Assembly: GCA_965202905.1 (NCBI GenBank)
Contig: OZ241868.1
Span: forward strand, 3,348,001-3,412,000
Reading direction: 5' to 3'
Source: CAYFYS01 sp965202905
GTDB taxonomy: Bacteria > Pseudomonadota > Alphaproteobacteria > MPNO01
DNA: 64,000 nt
Shown here: positions 29,306 to 40,223 of the stretch, piece after piece
Position numbering within the stretch: the stretch's first letter is position 1
Layout: each line of letters opens with the position of its first letter
Notes under the pieces: generated by a model
What the model was told of the DNA's origin: nothing
What the model saw: the letters and a program-made list of their open reading frames with translations, nothing else
Databases searched by the model: none
Translations under genes and position numbers: made by a program

Positions 29306-30157
29306 CTATTGGGCGGCGGCGGAATTGTCCCGCGCCGCCGCGGCGCGGTCGTAGGCGCCGAACGTCGGCTTGTAGGACTTGTCGTCGAGGAATTGCTTGA
29401 GCCCGTTGGCGTAAGCGTTTTCCTTGTCGCGCTGCTTGATCTCGGCGCCCTTTGCGGCGAGGTAGTCGAAGGCCTGATCGTCGTTCATGGTCCTGACCGC
29501 GCGGATCGCCTGCTTGGTCGCGCGCAGCACCTCGGGGTTCTTTTCCATCAATTCGCGGGCGAGCACCTCGGTCTCGGCGCGCAGGCGCGCCAGCGGCGCC
29601 GACTCGTTGACCAGGCCGATGTCGCGCGCCCGCTTGCCGTCGAGCGTCCGGCCGGTGCAGGCGTAGTACATCGCATGGCGGGGCAACAGCGTATCTGTGA
29701 GCTTCTTGCTGACCAGCCCGCCCGGCAGGATGCCCCAATTGACCTCGGACAGGCAGAACAGCGCCTCGTCGGCGGCGATCGCGAAGTCGCAGCACAACAT
29801 CTGGGTGAACCCGCCGCCCACGCAATAGCCGTTGACCATCGCGATGGTGGGCTTGTTGTAGGCCAGCAGCCGCCGGTTGCGCCAGCGCTCGGACGCCTCG
29901 CCCGCCCGGCGCCGGCCGACCGGATCGCCGTCGAGCCCGCGGAAATACTCCCGCAGGTCCTGTCCGGCGCAGAATGCCTCGCCCGCGCCGGTCAGAACGA
30001 CCAGCCTTGTCTCCGGATCGGATTCGAGCTCCGGCAGCATTGCGTCCATGTCGAAGTGCATCTGCGGGTTCATCGCGTTGCGCTTCTCGGGGCGGTTCAT
30101 GTAGAGCCAGGCGATGCCGTCGTCCTTCTCCACGCGGACGGTCCCGTAGGTGCTCAT
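29306..30157 (-). CDS. p-hydroxycinnamoyl-CoA hydratase/lyase-like crotonase
   Basis: The 283-residue crotonase resembles hydroxycinnamoyl-CoA hydratase-lyase (feruloyl-CoA to vanillin plus acetyl-CoA) more than general enoyl-CoA hydratases. Resemblances are GAGEAFCAGQDLREYFRG with the Tyr, NGYCVGGGFTQ, the catalytic Glu in LSEVNWGILPGGLVSKK, a Tyr in DDQAFDYLAAK, and the end KQFLDDKSYKPTFGAYDR. A Met usual before DL(K/R)EYF is Gln here, so substrate preference may differ. The ATG at 30157 follows AGGAGGAGC. It lies between the FMO-OYE fusion and the amidohydrolase. Confidence 0.78.
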   Translation of the reverse strand: MSTYGTVRVEKDDGIAWLYMNRPEKRNAMNPQMHFDMDAMLPELESDPETRLVVLTGAGEAFCAGQDLREYFRGLDGDPVGRRRAGEASERWRNRRLLAYNKPTIAMVNGYCVGGGFTQMLCCDFAIAADEALFCLSEVNWGILPGGLVSKKLTDTLLPRHAMYYACTGRTLDGKRARDIGLVNESAPLARLRAETEVLARELMEKNPEVLRATKQAIRAVRTMNDDQAFDYLAAKGAEIKQRDKENAYANGLKQFLDDKSYKPTFGAYDRAAAARDNSAAAQ

Positions 30158-30402
30158 GGCCGTCTGCTCCTCCTGCTATCGGTGTGCGGCCGGGGCGCCG
30201 GCGGCGCCTTATGCGTCGTCCGGATCGACGGGCCGGCTTTCGACGGTGAGCCATCCGCGCCGGCGCGTATGCGGAGCTTAGCAAGCTGGTCTGCGGCGGA
30301 GAACCGCAAATCCATCGCCGGATCGCCGCCGCGCATGTAACGCCGGGCCTGGATCCCGCCCGCCCGCGTCTTCGCCCGCTCGACCGCCCCCGGGCGCACC
30401 TT
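30158..30402. other. noncoding gap between the FMO-OYE and hydratase-lyase genes
   Basis: No gene, RNA or convincing promoter is seen in these 245 bp. The promoter for the two downstream minus-strand genes, if separate, would have to lie here. Confidence 0.5.
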
Positions 30403-32751
30403 TCACGCGTTACCCGCAGCCGTTTGTCCCCGGTTGCCATGCTTCGACGGTCGGTTTGCCGACCGCAGCGCCGCCAACTCGGAGCGCTCGCGCGCGGCCA
30501 GCCGGAAGGCCTGCTCTTTTGCCGTAAGGTATTGCACCGGCCAGCGCTGCGTCTCAACGCCATAATGCGCGGCCGCGGCCAGTGTGAAGTGCGGATTGGT
30601 CAGATGGGGCCGCGCCAGCGCCACCAGATCGGCGCGGCCGGCGGCCAGGATGGTGTTGATCTGATCGGCGCCGGTGATGTTGCCGACGGCAATCGTTGGC
30701 GCCTTGGCCTCGTTGCGGACCTGTTCGGAAAACCACGTCTGGAACATGCGGCCGTAGACCGGCTGCGCCGCCGGCGTCGTCTGGCCGGCCGAGACGTCGA
30801 TCAGGTCGGCGCCGCGCCCGGCCAGCATCGCTGCGATGCGCACCGCCTCCTCCCCGGTCACGCCATCGGCGCCGACCCAGTCGGTGGCCGAGATGCGGAC
30901 CGAGATGGGGCGTTCGGCAGGCCACGCCGCGCGCACCGCCTCAAGCACTTCAAGCGGGAAACGCATGCGATTTTCGAGCGGTCCGCCATAGATGTCCGTC
31001 CGCCGGTTGCTGACCGGGGTGATGAAGCTCGACAGCAGGTAGCCGTGCGCCATGTGGAGTTCGAGCATGTCCGCGCCGGTCAGGGCCGCCATCCCGGCGG
31101 CGCGCACGAAATCGGCCGTCACCGCATCCATATCCGCCCGCGTCATCGCGCGCGGGACCTGGTTGCCGGGATAGAACGGGATCGCCGAAGGCGCGATCAG
31201 CGGCCAGTCGCCGTCTTCCAGCGGCTGGTCCATTCCCTCCCAGCCGATCCGGGTCGAGCCTTTGCGCCCGCAATGGCCGATCTGCATGGCGAATTTGGCG
31301 TCCGACGTCTCGTGGACCATGTCGAGGACGCGCCGCCACGCCGCGACGTGCCCGGGCGCGTAGAGGCCCGCGCAGCCCGGCGTGATCCGCCCGTCCGCAC
31401 TCACGCATGTCATCTCGGAAAAGATCAGCCCCGCGCCGCCCGCCGCCAGGCCGCCGAAATGGATGAGGTGGAAATCGCCGATCGTCCCGTCGACGGCCGA
31501 ATACATGTCCATCGGCGAGACGACGACGCGGTTGGCGACCGCCAGCCCCGCCCCGATCCGGAACGGCGTGAACATCGGAGGCGCGCCGTCCTCGACGGAA
31601 AGGCCGGTCTTGCGCACGCCGTCGGCGAACCAGACGCGTACCCGCTCGACGAAGGCGGCATCCCGAAGCGCGAGGTTGTCGTAGGTGACCTGCTTGGAGC
31701 GGGACAGCATCGAGAACGCCGCCTGGATCGGCTCCATGTCCCAATAACGCCGGGGATTCTCGGTCCAGACGACGCTGGTCTCCGAGGCGTGCTGGGCGAT
31801 CTCGACGGTTTCGCGGCGGGCGTTCTCGAAACGGGCGAGCGCGGTCGCCAGCTTGCCGCCCCCGGCGAGCGCCTCGTAGAGCGCAATCGCGTCCTCCATC
31901 GCGAGCTTGGCGCCCGAGCCGATCGAGTAGTGCGCGGTATGCAGCGCATCGCCCAGAAGCACCACATTGTCGTGCCACCAGCGCTCGCAGCGGATCATCG
32001 GAAAAATGCGCCAGATCGAGCGGTTGCCGATCAGCCGGTGGCCGCGGAGCCGATCGGCCCACAGCCGCTCCATGTGGGCGATCAGCGCGTCCTGGTCGAG
32101 GTCGCCCAGGACCGGTTCCGCGCTCGCCCAGGTCTCTTGCGGCGCCTCGATGACCCAGGTGCTCATGTCGCGGTCGTACTGATAAGCGCCCAGCACCCAG
32201 ATGCCGTGCTCGTCGGTGGTGAAGTCGAAGGTGAAGGCCTCGTACGGCCGGGTCGAGCCCATCCACAGGAAGCGGTTGAGCCGGTCCTCCGCGCTCGGGC
32301 GGAAGTGCTCCGCAAGCGCGGCCCGGATGCTCGAATTGATGCCGTCGGCGCCGACGATCAGGTCGTACCCGGCAAGCCCGGCAAGCCCGTCGATCTCGCT
32401 CTCGAAATGAAGTTCGACGCCGAGCGCGCGACAACGGTCCTGCAGGATCAGCAAGAGCTCCCGCCGGCCGCAGCCGCAGAAACCGTGTCCGCCGCTCCGG
32501 ACGGTCTGTCCGTGCAGCACGAAATCGATCTCGTCCCAATAGGCGAAGGTGCGCGTAATCGCGTCATAGGTCTCGGGGTCGTAATCGCGGAACGTATCCA
32601 GCGTCTCGTCGGAGAAGACCACGCCGAAGCCGAACGTGTCGTCGTGGCGGTTGCGCTCGTGGACCACGACCCGCCAGCCCGGCCACGCCTTCTTCGCAAG
32701 GAGCGCGAAATAGAGCCCCGCCGCTCCGCCGCCGACGACCGCGACCTTCAT
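30403..32751 (-). CDS. bifunctional flavin monooxygenase-OYE fusion (salicylyl-/2-aminobenzoyl-CoA hydroxylase type)
   Basis: The 782-residue fusion has an N-terminal FAD monooxygenase (about 1-375; VAVVGGGAAGLYFALL and GDALHTAHYSIGSGAKLA) and a C-terminal old-yellow-enzyme domain (about 390-760; MFTPFRIGAGLAVANRVV, FAMQIGHCGRKGS, LELHMAHGYLLSSFITPVSN). This architecture is known from 2-aminobenzoyl-CoA monooxygenase/reductase and salicylyl-CoA 5-hydroxylase, which oxidise aromatic CoA thioesters and may also reduce the ring. Sequence alone does not separate the two. The start at 32751 (MKVAVVGGG) is set by the Rossmann motif; the ribosome site is weak. It leads the aromatic-CoA gene cluster. 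Confidence 0.82.
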   Translation of the reverse strand: MKVAVVGGGAAGLYFALLAKKAWPGWRVVVHERNRHDDTFGFGVVFSDETLDTFRDYDPETYDAITRTFAYWDEIDFVLHGQTVRSGGHGFCGCGRRELLLILQDRCRALGVELHFESEIDGLAGLAGYDLIVGADGINSSIRAALAEHFRPSAEDRLNRFLWMGSTRPYEAFTFDFTTDEHGIWVLGAYQYDRDMSTWVIEAPQETWASAEPVLGDLDQDALIAHMERLWADRLRGHRLIGNRSIWRIFPMIRCERWWHDNVVLLGDALHTAHYSIGSGAKLAMEDAIALYEALAGGGKLATALARFENARRETVEIAQHASETSVVWTENPRRYWDMEPIQAAFSMLSRSKQVTYDNLALRDAAFVERVRVWFADGVRKTGLSVEDGAPPMFTPFRIGAGLAVANRVVVSPMDMYSAVDGTIGDFHLIHFGGLAAGGAGLIFSEMTCVSADGRITPGCAGLYAPGHVAAWRRVLDMVHETSDAKFAMQIGHCGRKGSTRIGWEGMDQPLEDGDWPLIAPSAIPFYPGNQVPRAMTRADMDAVTADFVRAAGMAALTGADMLELHMAHGYLLSSFITPVSNRRTDIYGGPLENRMRFPLEVLEAVRAAWPAERPISVRISATDWVGADGVTGEEAVRIAAMLAGRGADLIDVSAGQTTPAAQPVYGRMFQTWFSEQVRNEAKAPTIAVGNITGADQINTILAAGRADLVALARPHLTNPHFTLAAAAHYGVETQRWPVQYLTAKEQAFRLAARERSELAALRSANRPSKHGNRGQTAAGNA

Positions 32752-33351
32752 CGCCCGCGAGGTCCAAGCCGATCCATGACCCATCCTATCGCCGGGGCCG
32801 CGAGCCGGGCAACGCAGTGGGCCAAGAACCCTTTGGCGGCAACGGCGCGAGGCGGGATCGGAACCCCGCCCCGGAAATCTGCTTTCCGCGCCTCGCGGCG
32901 GCCTGGATTATTTCAGGTTTCCGGGCGCGTCGCCATTCGCCCCGACGGTTTGGCGGAGCGTCTGGACCCGCGGCCCTGAAAACGCCTGCGCAGGACATGA
33001 AAGACAGCGGCGTAGACGGGGCCGGCTCACAGAACGGCGCCCAACGCGCCGTCGGGCAGGACAGTGTGGCCAAGCCGGACTTCGCGCCGGGCGCGACGAG
33101 GCCGACACCGGTTCGGCGCAACACATCGCGCCGCACGCCGACATAGAACCCCCCTTATCGGGGATCGTCCCGCAGCTGCGCCAAACCAGGACGTTGCTGG
33201 CCACCGTGTAGGCGTTTGGCGACACCGCCACGACGTATCCCGGCAGCTATCTCGGGCAGTTCCGTCTCATCGAACCCGGCGACCCGCCGCCAAGAACCTG
33301 CCCGGCCGCCGCGGCCGCCCCATGCCTGCGAATCGCGAATTGCGCCTTACA
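32752..33351. other. 600-bp region without a recognised gene; probable decayed coding DNA
   Basis: No complete gene is recognised. On the minus strand, short coding-like stretches change frame (for example FYVGVRRDVLRRTGVGLVAP, then LGHTVLPDGALGAVL before a stop), and on the plus strand TTYPGSYLGQFRLIEPGD ends without support. With the broken Rieske gene next to it, this looks like the remains of deleted genes, but no family is identified. Confidence 0.4.
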
Positions 33352-33842
33352 TTATGACACGATGGAACGAGTGTAAGTACTGCCCTCGTCTTCTGCGCCA
33401 GGGTCTTTACTGCTCTCGTCGCTGGCGTCCGTCTCTGTCATGCCGTCCCATTCGTGGATTGGCAGATGCCAGTCGCAGGTTGTGGTGATCGGCCGGCCGT
33501 CGCGCTCGTAGCTCCAGCCGTGATAATGGCAGACGAAGCTGCGCGCGGAGTCCGAATCCGCCCGGCACAGCCGGGTTCCGCGATGCCGGCGACTGTTGAG
33601 CAGCGCACCGATCTGGCCCTCGGAATCGCGCACCACGATGACCTGCGCGCCGCCGGGCGATCGCAGGACGTAGTCGCCGGCACGGGGATCTCACTCCGAT
33701 GGGCCAGGAAGACCCAGCCGCGGTCGAAGATCCGCTCGATCTCCAGCCGGTAGACCTTCCCGCCGACGTAAAGCGTCCCGGCCGACGACACCTCGGGCCG
33801 CGTCCACCCAGCCCTGGCCCTTTCGGACGCATTGCCGTCCAT
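33352..33842 (-). pseudogene. truncated, frameshifted Rieske aromatic-ring oxygenase large subunit
   Basis: The N-terminal part reads VYRLEIERIFDRGWVFLAHR then SEIPVP, the start of a ring-hydroxylating oxygenase alpha subunit. One lost G near 33677-33680 (GGG to GG in the sense strand) breaks the frame; restoring it yields GDYVLRSPGGAQVIVVRDSEG and the Rieske motif RHRGTRLCRAD...CHYHGWSYERDG. The first cluster Cys appears as Arg (SRRHRG instead of CRHRG), and the sequence stops before the whole mononuclear-iron catalytic domain. It is therefore non-functional. Confidence 0.82.
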
Positions 33843-33937
33843 GGCGAGCCTCGGCCTTGCCGGTTCGATTGGCCGCGATCTTACGGATCGGCCGGATTGG
33901 CGGAGCTGGCGGCCAGCGCCGCGCGGGTTCGGAAGGC

Positions 33938-34285
33938 CTATTCGGGGTTGGCGAGCTGGACATCGATCCCGCGGGCGCCGAACAGCTCCAACAGCTCGCC
34001 GGCGCCGTACATCTCGCGCACGATGTCGCAGCCGCCGACGAATTCGCCCTTGACGTAGAGCTGCGGGACGGTCGGCCAGTTGGAGAAGGCCTTGATCCCT
34101 TCGCGGACCTCGGGGTCTTGCAGCACGTCGATGCCGCGGAAAGCCACGCCCAGGTTGCTGAGCGCCTGGACCACGGCCGCCGAGAAGCCGCATTGCGGGA
34201 AGACCGGCGTCCCCTTCATGAACAGGACGACATCGGTCTCGGCGATGTCGTCGCGGATGCGCTCGAATACGGCAGGCTCGTTCAT
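33938..34285 (-). CDS. grxD: monothiol glutaredoxin Grx4 family
   Basis: The 115-residue protein has the monothiol active site CGFS in GTPVFPQCGFSAAVVQ, plus the glutathione-binding WPTVPQLYVKGEFVGGCDIV. Grx4-type glutaredoxins carry a shared 2Fe-2S cluster and partner BolA proteins; here bolA is the neighbour, 27 bp upstream. The role is iron-sulfur delivery and iron sensing in the cytosol. It is the last gene of the pur-linked run. Confidence 0.95.
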   Translation of the reverse strand: MNEPAVFERIRDDIAETDVVLFMKGTPVFPQCGFSAAVVQALSNLGVAFRGIDVLQDPEVREGIKAFSNWPTVPQLYVKGEFVGGCDIVREMYGAGELLELFGARGIDVQLANPE

Positions 34286-34312
34286 CGGTGGCTCCTTCGG
34301 GAAGGGTACGGC

Positions 34313-34552
34313 TCAGGCGTCATCGGGGGTCGTGGTCTGCAGCGCGAGCGCATGGAGTTCGCCCCCCATGCGGCCCTGGAGCGCCTGGTAGACCATCTGG
34401 TGCTGCTGGACACGGGTCTTGCCCTTGAAGGCGGTCGAGACGACATGCGCGGCGTAGTGGTCGCCGTCGCCGGCCAGATCCTGGATGTTGACCTGCGCAT
34501 CGGGCAGGCCGTCCCTGATCAGGCGCTCGATCTCCCCGGGGTCCATGGGCAT
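34313..34552 (-). CDS. bolA: BolA family iron-sulfur partner protein
   Basis: The 79-residue BolA-fold protein contains VNIQDLAGDGDHYAAHVVS and the conserved VQQHQMVYQALQGRMGGELHAL, whose His residues take part in the shared cluster with glutaredoxin. The ATG at 34552 is used because GAGGA lies 8 bases upstream; an ATG at 34546 is also possible. It sits between purL and grxD. Confidence 0.92.
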   Translation of the reverse strand: MPMDPGEIERLIRDGLPDAQVNIQDLAGDGDHYAAHVVSTAFKGKTRVQQHQMVYQALQGRMGGELHALALQTTTPDDA

Positions 34553-34585
34553 CGCGGCTGTCCTCGTCCTTCACCCAGGCTCGCG

Positions 34586-36759
<2,174 letters not shown>

Positions 36760-36763
<4 letters not shown>

Positions 36764-37515
36764 CGTCGCCCCCACGGCCCGGCCTTGCTGCGCAGCGCGA
36801 TCGGCCGGCGGATCCGGCTGCCCGGCCGGCGGTCCCACAGCGGCACGTGGGCATGTTTGAAAAACGGGATCAGCAGCGCGCCGGCGGCGAAGCCGCCGAT
36901 ATGGGCCCACCACGCGACCCCGCCGGCGCCGGCAGGCCCGAGGAAGGCGTTCAACAGATCGAGCCCGATCCAGCTTCCCAGTACGACCGCGGTCGGCAGG
37001 CGGATCGGGATGATCGAGAACAAGAGGCTCCAAATGCCGACCCGCGGGTGGAGGACGAAATAGGCGCCGAGCACGCCGGAGATCGCGCCGCTGGCGCCGA
37101 CCGTCGGGATCTCGGAGACCGGCGTGCTCCAGGCGTGGGCGAGTCCCGCCGCCGCGCCGCACAAGAGGTAGAAGACGATGAACCGGCGGTGGCCCATCGC
37201 GTCCTCGACATTGTCGCCGAACACCCACAGAAACATCATGTTGCCGATCAAATGCAGCCAGCCGGCGTGCAGGAACAGGCTGGTCAAGAGCGTCGCCTCG
37301 GCCGGCAGCGCCGCGAGGTCCGGGGGGAGCCGGGCGTTGTCCCACAAAACGCCGGGCACAATCCCGAAGCGGTAGATCGCCGCCTTGCCGGCATCGGGCG
37401 CCAGACCCGCCTGCCACAGGAACGCCAGCACGCAGGATGCGATCAGCGCCACGGTGACGTAGTGATAGCGGATCCAGATGCGCGGGTTGTCGTCGCTGAA
37501 GGGGACGAAGACCAT
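36760..37515 (-). CDS. rhomboid family intramembrane serine protease
   Basis: The 251-residue polytopic protein has six or so hydrophobic helices, the catalytic Ser in GASGAISGVLGAYF, the catalytic His in WWAHIGGFAAGALL, and HLIGNMMFLWVFGDNVEDAMG in the TM2/TM3 area. Rhomboids cleave transmembrane substrates within the inner membrane. It starts 7 bp after purQ and its stop overlaps the purL start, so it is locked into the purine operon without an evident metabolic reason. Confidence 0.92.
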
Positions 37516-37522
37516 CGCCGCC

Positions 37523-38209
37523 TCAGCCCGACAGCGCCCGGGCGAGCCCCTCGAACAGCGGCGCGCCGTCAGTTTCGCCGAGCGCCGGGTCCACGGCGCG
37601 CTCGGGATGGGGCATCATGCCCAGCACCCGCCGGGACGGATCGAAAATGCCGGCGATGTCGGCCATCGAGCCGTTCGGATTGCCGTTCGGATCGCCGCCC
37701 GGGGCGCAATAGCGAAAGGCGATGAGCCCCTCGCCTTCGAGCCGCGCCAAAGTGTCCGGATCGGCGACATAGTTGCCCTCGTTATGGGCGATCGGCAGCC
37801 GGATCGGCGTTCCGGCCGTATAGCGCCCGGTGAAGATCGTGTCGGTGCGCCCGGTGCGAAGCCAGACGTCGCGGCAGACAAACCGCAGACCCGCATTGCG
37901 CATCAAGGCGCCCGGCAGGAGCCCCGCCTCGGTCAGCACCTGGAAGCCGTTGCAGATCCCAAGCACAGCGACGCCGGCCCCGGCCTTGTCGGCGACCGCG
38001 CGCATCGCCGGCGAATGGGCCGCCATCGCCCCGGCCCGCAGGTAGTCGCCATAGGCGAACCCGCCCGGCACGACGATCAGATCGACATCGGGCAGCGCCG
38101 TCTCGCCATGCCAGACCATCGCCGGCGCCCGCCCCGCCGCAGCCCGCAGCGCCACCGCCGCATCGCGGTCGCAGTTCGAGCCCGGAAAGACGATAATGGC
38201 GGATTTCAT
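37523..38209 (-). CDS. purQ: phosphoribosylformylglycinamidine synthase subunit PurQ
   Basis: The 228-residue class I glutamine amidotransferase opens with KSAIIVFPGSNCDRDAAVAL, has the nucleophile Cys in GVAVLGICNGFQVLTEAGLLP and the catalytic His/Glu near MPHPERAVDPALGETDG. It supplies ammonia to PurL. Its start lies 9 bp from the stop of an AT-rich foreign-looking gene that separates it from purS. Confidence 0.96.
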   Translation of the reverse strand: MKSAIIVFPGSNCDRDAAVALRAAAGRAPAMVWHGETALPDVDLIVVPGGFAYGDYLRAGAMAAHSPAMRAVADKAGAGVAVLGICNGFQVLTEAGLLPGALMRNAGLRFVCRDVWLRTGRTDTIFTGRYTAGTPIRLPIAHNEGNYVADPDTLARLEGEGLIAFRYCAPGGDPNGNPNGSMADIAGIFDPSRRVLGMMPHPERAVDPALGETDGAPLFEGLARALSG

Positions 38210-38218
38210 GCTCGCCCG

Positions 38219-38581
38219 CTAAGTGGCAAGCTGCTCAAGAAACTGATCGATATCCGCAGTTTGGAACTGCACGGCCTCGAGGAGGTCGTATATTCCGGCC
38301 ACCTCAGGCACTCGGTACAAAGATCGACCAAACGTATCTATAAATTCTAGCTTAATACCACTCTGCCATTCAAATTTGCCCTCATCTTGCCAATATTTCC
38401 ATTGAAAAGAGTATATTCTAAACTCTTTCCCCATGAATTTTGTTTCATAAACGTGCGAAGCGTTTTCTCCTTTCTCTGTCACATCCGGCGGCATGCTTGA
38501 TATAGACCATCGAACTGAATTTTCTTGTGTTGCTTCCAGAAGTTTAGCAACCAAGACAATCCATTTATTCCGTCCCTCCAT
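38219..38581 (-). CDS. uncharacterised 120-residue protein in an AT-rich insert
   Basis: The protein (start MEGRNKWIVLVAKLLEATQE, end DIDQFLEQLAT) is soluble and mixed alpha/beta, with an aromatic core segment YSFQWKYWQDEGKFEWQSG. I recognise it only as the sort of small protein of unknown function found sporadically in diverse bacteria, often as cargo. Its codons use A/T third positions far more than its neighbours, a sign of recent transfer. It lies between purS and purQ, where these two genes are usually adjacent. Confidence 0.65.
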   Translation of the reverse strand: MEGRNKWIVLVAKLLEATQENSVRWSISSMPPDVTEKGENASHVYETKFMGKEFRIYSFQWKYWQDEGKFEWQSGIKLEFIDTFGRSLYRVPEVAGIYDLLEAVQFQTADIDQFLEQLAT

Positions 38582-38864
38582 ATCACACCCTCGCTTGGAA
38601 CGTTCGCGCCCGCGCCATATCTTCGTTCAATGCCTGAATCACTTCGAGGATCATTTCATAAATGGATCTTGCGTCACTTGGTCGAGCTGGCAATCCCGGC
38701 CTCGCCCTGCCCAAAGCTCTTTCACCCAAATATCGCCCCCACCCAGATATCGCCCCCACCCAGATATCGCCCCATGAGTTGGATGACTCGTTTCACCCGT
38801 CGTCGAGCGTCTGACAGCCGGGGCAAAGCGCGATCAAGGGCCCTTAGCATCGGCCGACATTGTA
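38582..38864. other. AT-rich spacer of the pur-cluster insert
   Basis: These 283 bp between the two small insert genes hold a 17-bp tandem repeat (38730-38773) and no recognised gene. A short minus-strand frame across the repeat (stop 38722) is Arg-rich and probably not real. Confidence 0.5.
38730..38773. repeat. 17-bp tandem repeat, 2.6 copies
   Basis: ATATCGCCCCCACCCAG occurs at 38730-38746 and 38747-38763, followed by a partial copy ATATCGCCCC to 38773. Confidence 0.9.
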
Positions 38865-39122
38865 TCAGAATTTCACGAATTCGATTTTTTCCGCTTCTTG
38901 ATCGGCGAGAAGAGGCGCCAAACACCCGGTGAATTTTTCCAGCGTTCCGCGCCAGGCGCGCGACCGCTCCCTGAGGAGAATTTGAGCGTTAATTCGGTAT
39001 AGCTTTCGATAGATCGAGAGGGAGACGATCATCGAACCAACCGAGGTAAACGCTCCAATCAGGATTACGACGGGGTCCACCGAAAGGTCGACGACCCATT
39101 GCGGGTAGTTGGTGGGATTCAT
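38865..39122 (-). CDS. small single-pass membrane protein, uncharacterised
   Basis: The 85-residue product has one hydrophobic segment (VVILIGAFTSVGSMIVSLSI) after a short N-terminus and a basic, helical C-terminal half (YRKLYRINAQILLRERSRAW). No family is recognised. Its ATG overlaps the purS stop (ATGA), so it could be translated from the pur transcript. Its base composition is AT-shifted relative to the pur genes, like the 120-residue gene downstream, and both may have arrived together. Confidence 0.5.
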   Translation of the reverse strand: MNPTNYPQWVVDLSVDPVVILIGAFTSVGSMIVSLSIYRKLYRINAQILLRERSRAWRGTLEKFTGCLAPLLADQEAEKIEFVKF

Positions 39123-39361
39123 CCCGTCAAATCAATCTCGTAGTCCTCGATGACGGTGTTTGCCAGCAGGCGCTCGCACATCCGGCCCAGGGTCTCGCGG
39201 GCGCGGGCGGGGTCGGTCTCGGCGAGTTCGATGTCGAGGACCTTGCCCTGGCGGACTGCGCCGACGCCTGCGAAGCCGAGCGCGGCCAGCGCCGCGGCGA
39301 CGGCCTTGCCCTGCGGGTCGAGCACGCCCGGTTTCAGGGTGATGTGGACCCGCGCCCTCAC
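39119..39361 (-). CDS. purS: phosphoribosylformylglycinamidine synthase subunit PurS
   Basis: The 80-residue protein matches PurS (RARVHITLKPGVLDPQGKAV and LLANTVIEDYEIDL), the small bridging subunit of the PurLQS complex. It follows purC by 37 bp. Downstream, an inserted gene pair delays purQ by about 0.9 kb. Confidence 0.94.
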   Translation of the reverse strand: MRARVHITLKPGVLDPQGKAVAAALAALGFAGVGAVRQGKVLDIELAETDPARARETLGRMCERLLANTVIEDYEIDLTG

Positions 39362-39398
39362 CCGCCGGTCGCGGCCGTCGCCGCGGCGCTGGCCGCGG

Positions 39399-40163
39399 TC
39401 ATTGCATCACCGCCGGGCCTTTGAGATCGCCGGGGCCGCCCTCGGGCAGGATGCCGAGCCGGCGGGCAACCTCCTGATAGGCCTCCTCGACCCCGCCGAG
39501 GTCGCGGCGGAAGCGGTCCTTGTCCATGCGCTCGTTGGTCTTGAGATCCCACAGCCGGCAGTTGTCGGGGCTGATCTCATCGGCGAGGACGATGCGCATG
39601 TCCTCATCGTTCCACAGCTTGCCGTATTCGAGCTTGAAGTCGACCAGGCGAATGCCGATGGCGACCAACAGGCCGGTCAGAAAGTCGTTGATCCTGAGCG
39701 ACATGTGCATGATCTCGTCGAGCTCCTGCGGCGAGGACCAGCCGAAGGCGGTGATGTGCTCCTCGGCGACCAGCGGATCGCCGAGCTCGTCGGACTTGTA
39801 GTAGTACTCCACGATCGAGCGCGGCAGCGGCGCGCCCTCGGCGATGCCGAACCGCTCGGCGATCGAGCCGGCGGCGACGTTGCGCACCACCACCTCGACC
39901 GGGATGATCTCGACCTCGCGGATCAACTGCTCGCGCATGTTCAGCCGGCGCACGAAATGGGTCGGGATGCCGACCTCGGCGAGCTTGACCATCAGGTACT
40001 CGGAGATCCGGTTGTTCAGCACCCCCTTGCCGGTGATCGTGCCCTGCTTGGTGTTGTTGAACGCGGTCGCGTCGTCCTTGAAATACTGGACGAGCGTACC
40101 CGGTTCCGGCCCTTCGAAAAGGACCTTGGCCTTGCCCTCGTAAATCCGTCTGCGCCGGGCCAT
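39399..40163 (-). CDS. purC: SAICAR synthase
   Basis: The 254-residue phosphoribosylaminoimidazole-succinocarboxamide synthase has RRRRIYEGKAKVLFEGPEPG, FKDDATAFNNTKQGTITGKG, VEVVVRNVAAGSIAERFG and LVDFKLEYGKLWNDED. It is the first gene of the minus-strand purine run, with a good promoter candidate 60 bp upstream. Confidence 0.97.
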   Translation of the reverse strand: MARRRRIYEGKAKVLFEGPEPGTLVQYFKDDATAFNNTKQGTITGKGVLNNRISEYLMVKLAEVGIPTHFVRRLNMREQLIREVEIIPVEVVVRNVAAGSIAERFGIAEGAPLPRSIVEYYYKSDELGDPLVAEEHITAFGWSSPQELDEIMHMSLRINDFLTGLLVAIGIRLVDFKLEYGKLWNDEDMRIVLADEISPDNCRLWDLKTNERMDKDRFRRDLGGVEEAYQEVARRLGILPEGGPGDLKGPAVMQ

Positions 40164-40223
40164 CGTCTGCGTCTCGGAGACATTGTGCGGGGTGCGCCGC
40201 GCGGATTCGATGCGGCGACCTTA

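Noticed and set aside
30424..32979. An 851-codon plus-strand open frame across the FMO-OYE gene
   Set aside because: The minus-strand fusion has clear domain motifs; the plus-strand frame is its mirror.
38722..38925. 67-codon minus-strand frame over the 17-bp repeat
   Set aside because: Arg-rich composition, and most of its C-terminus is encoded by the tandem repeat; no ribosome site.
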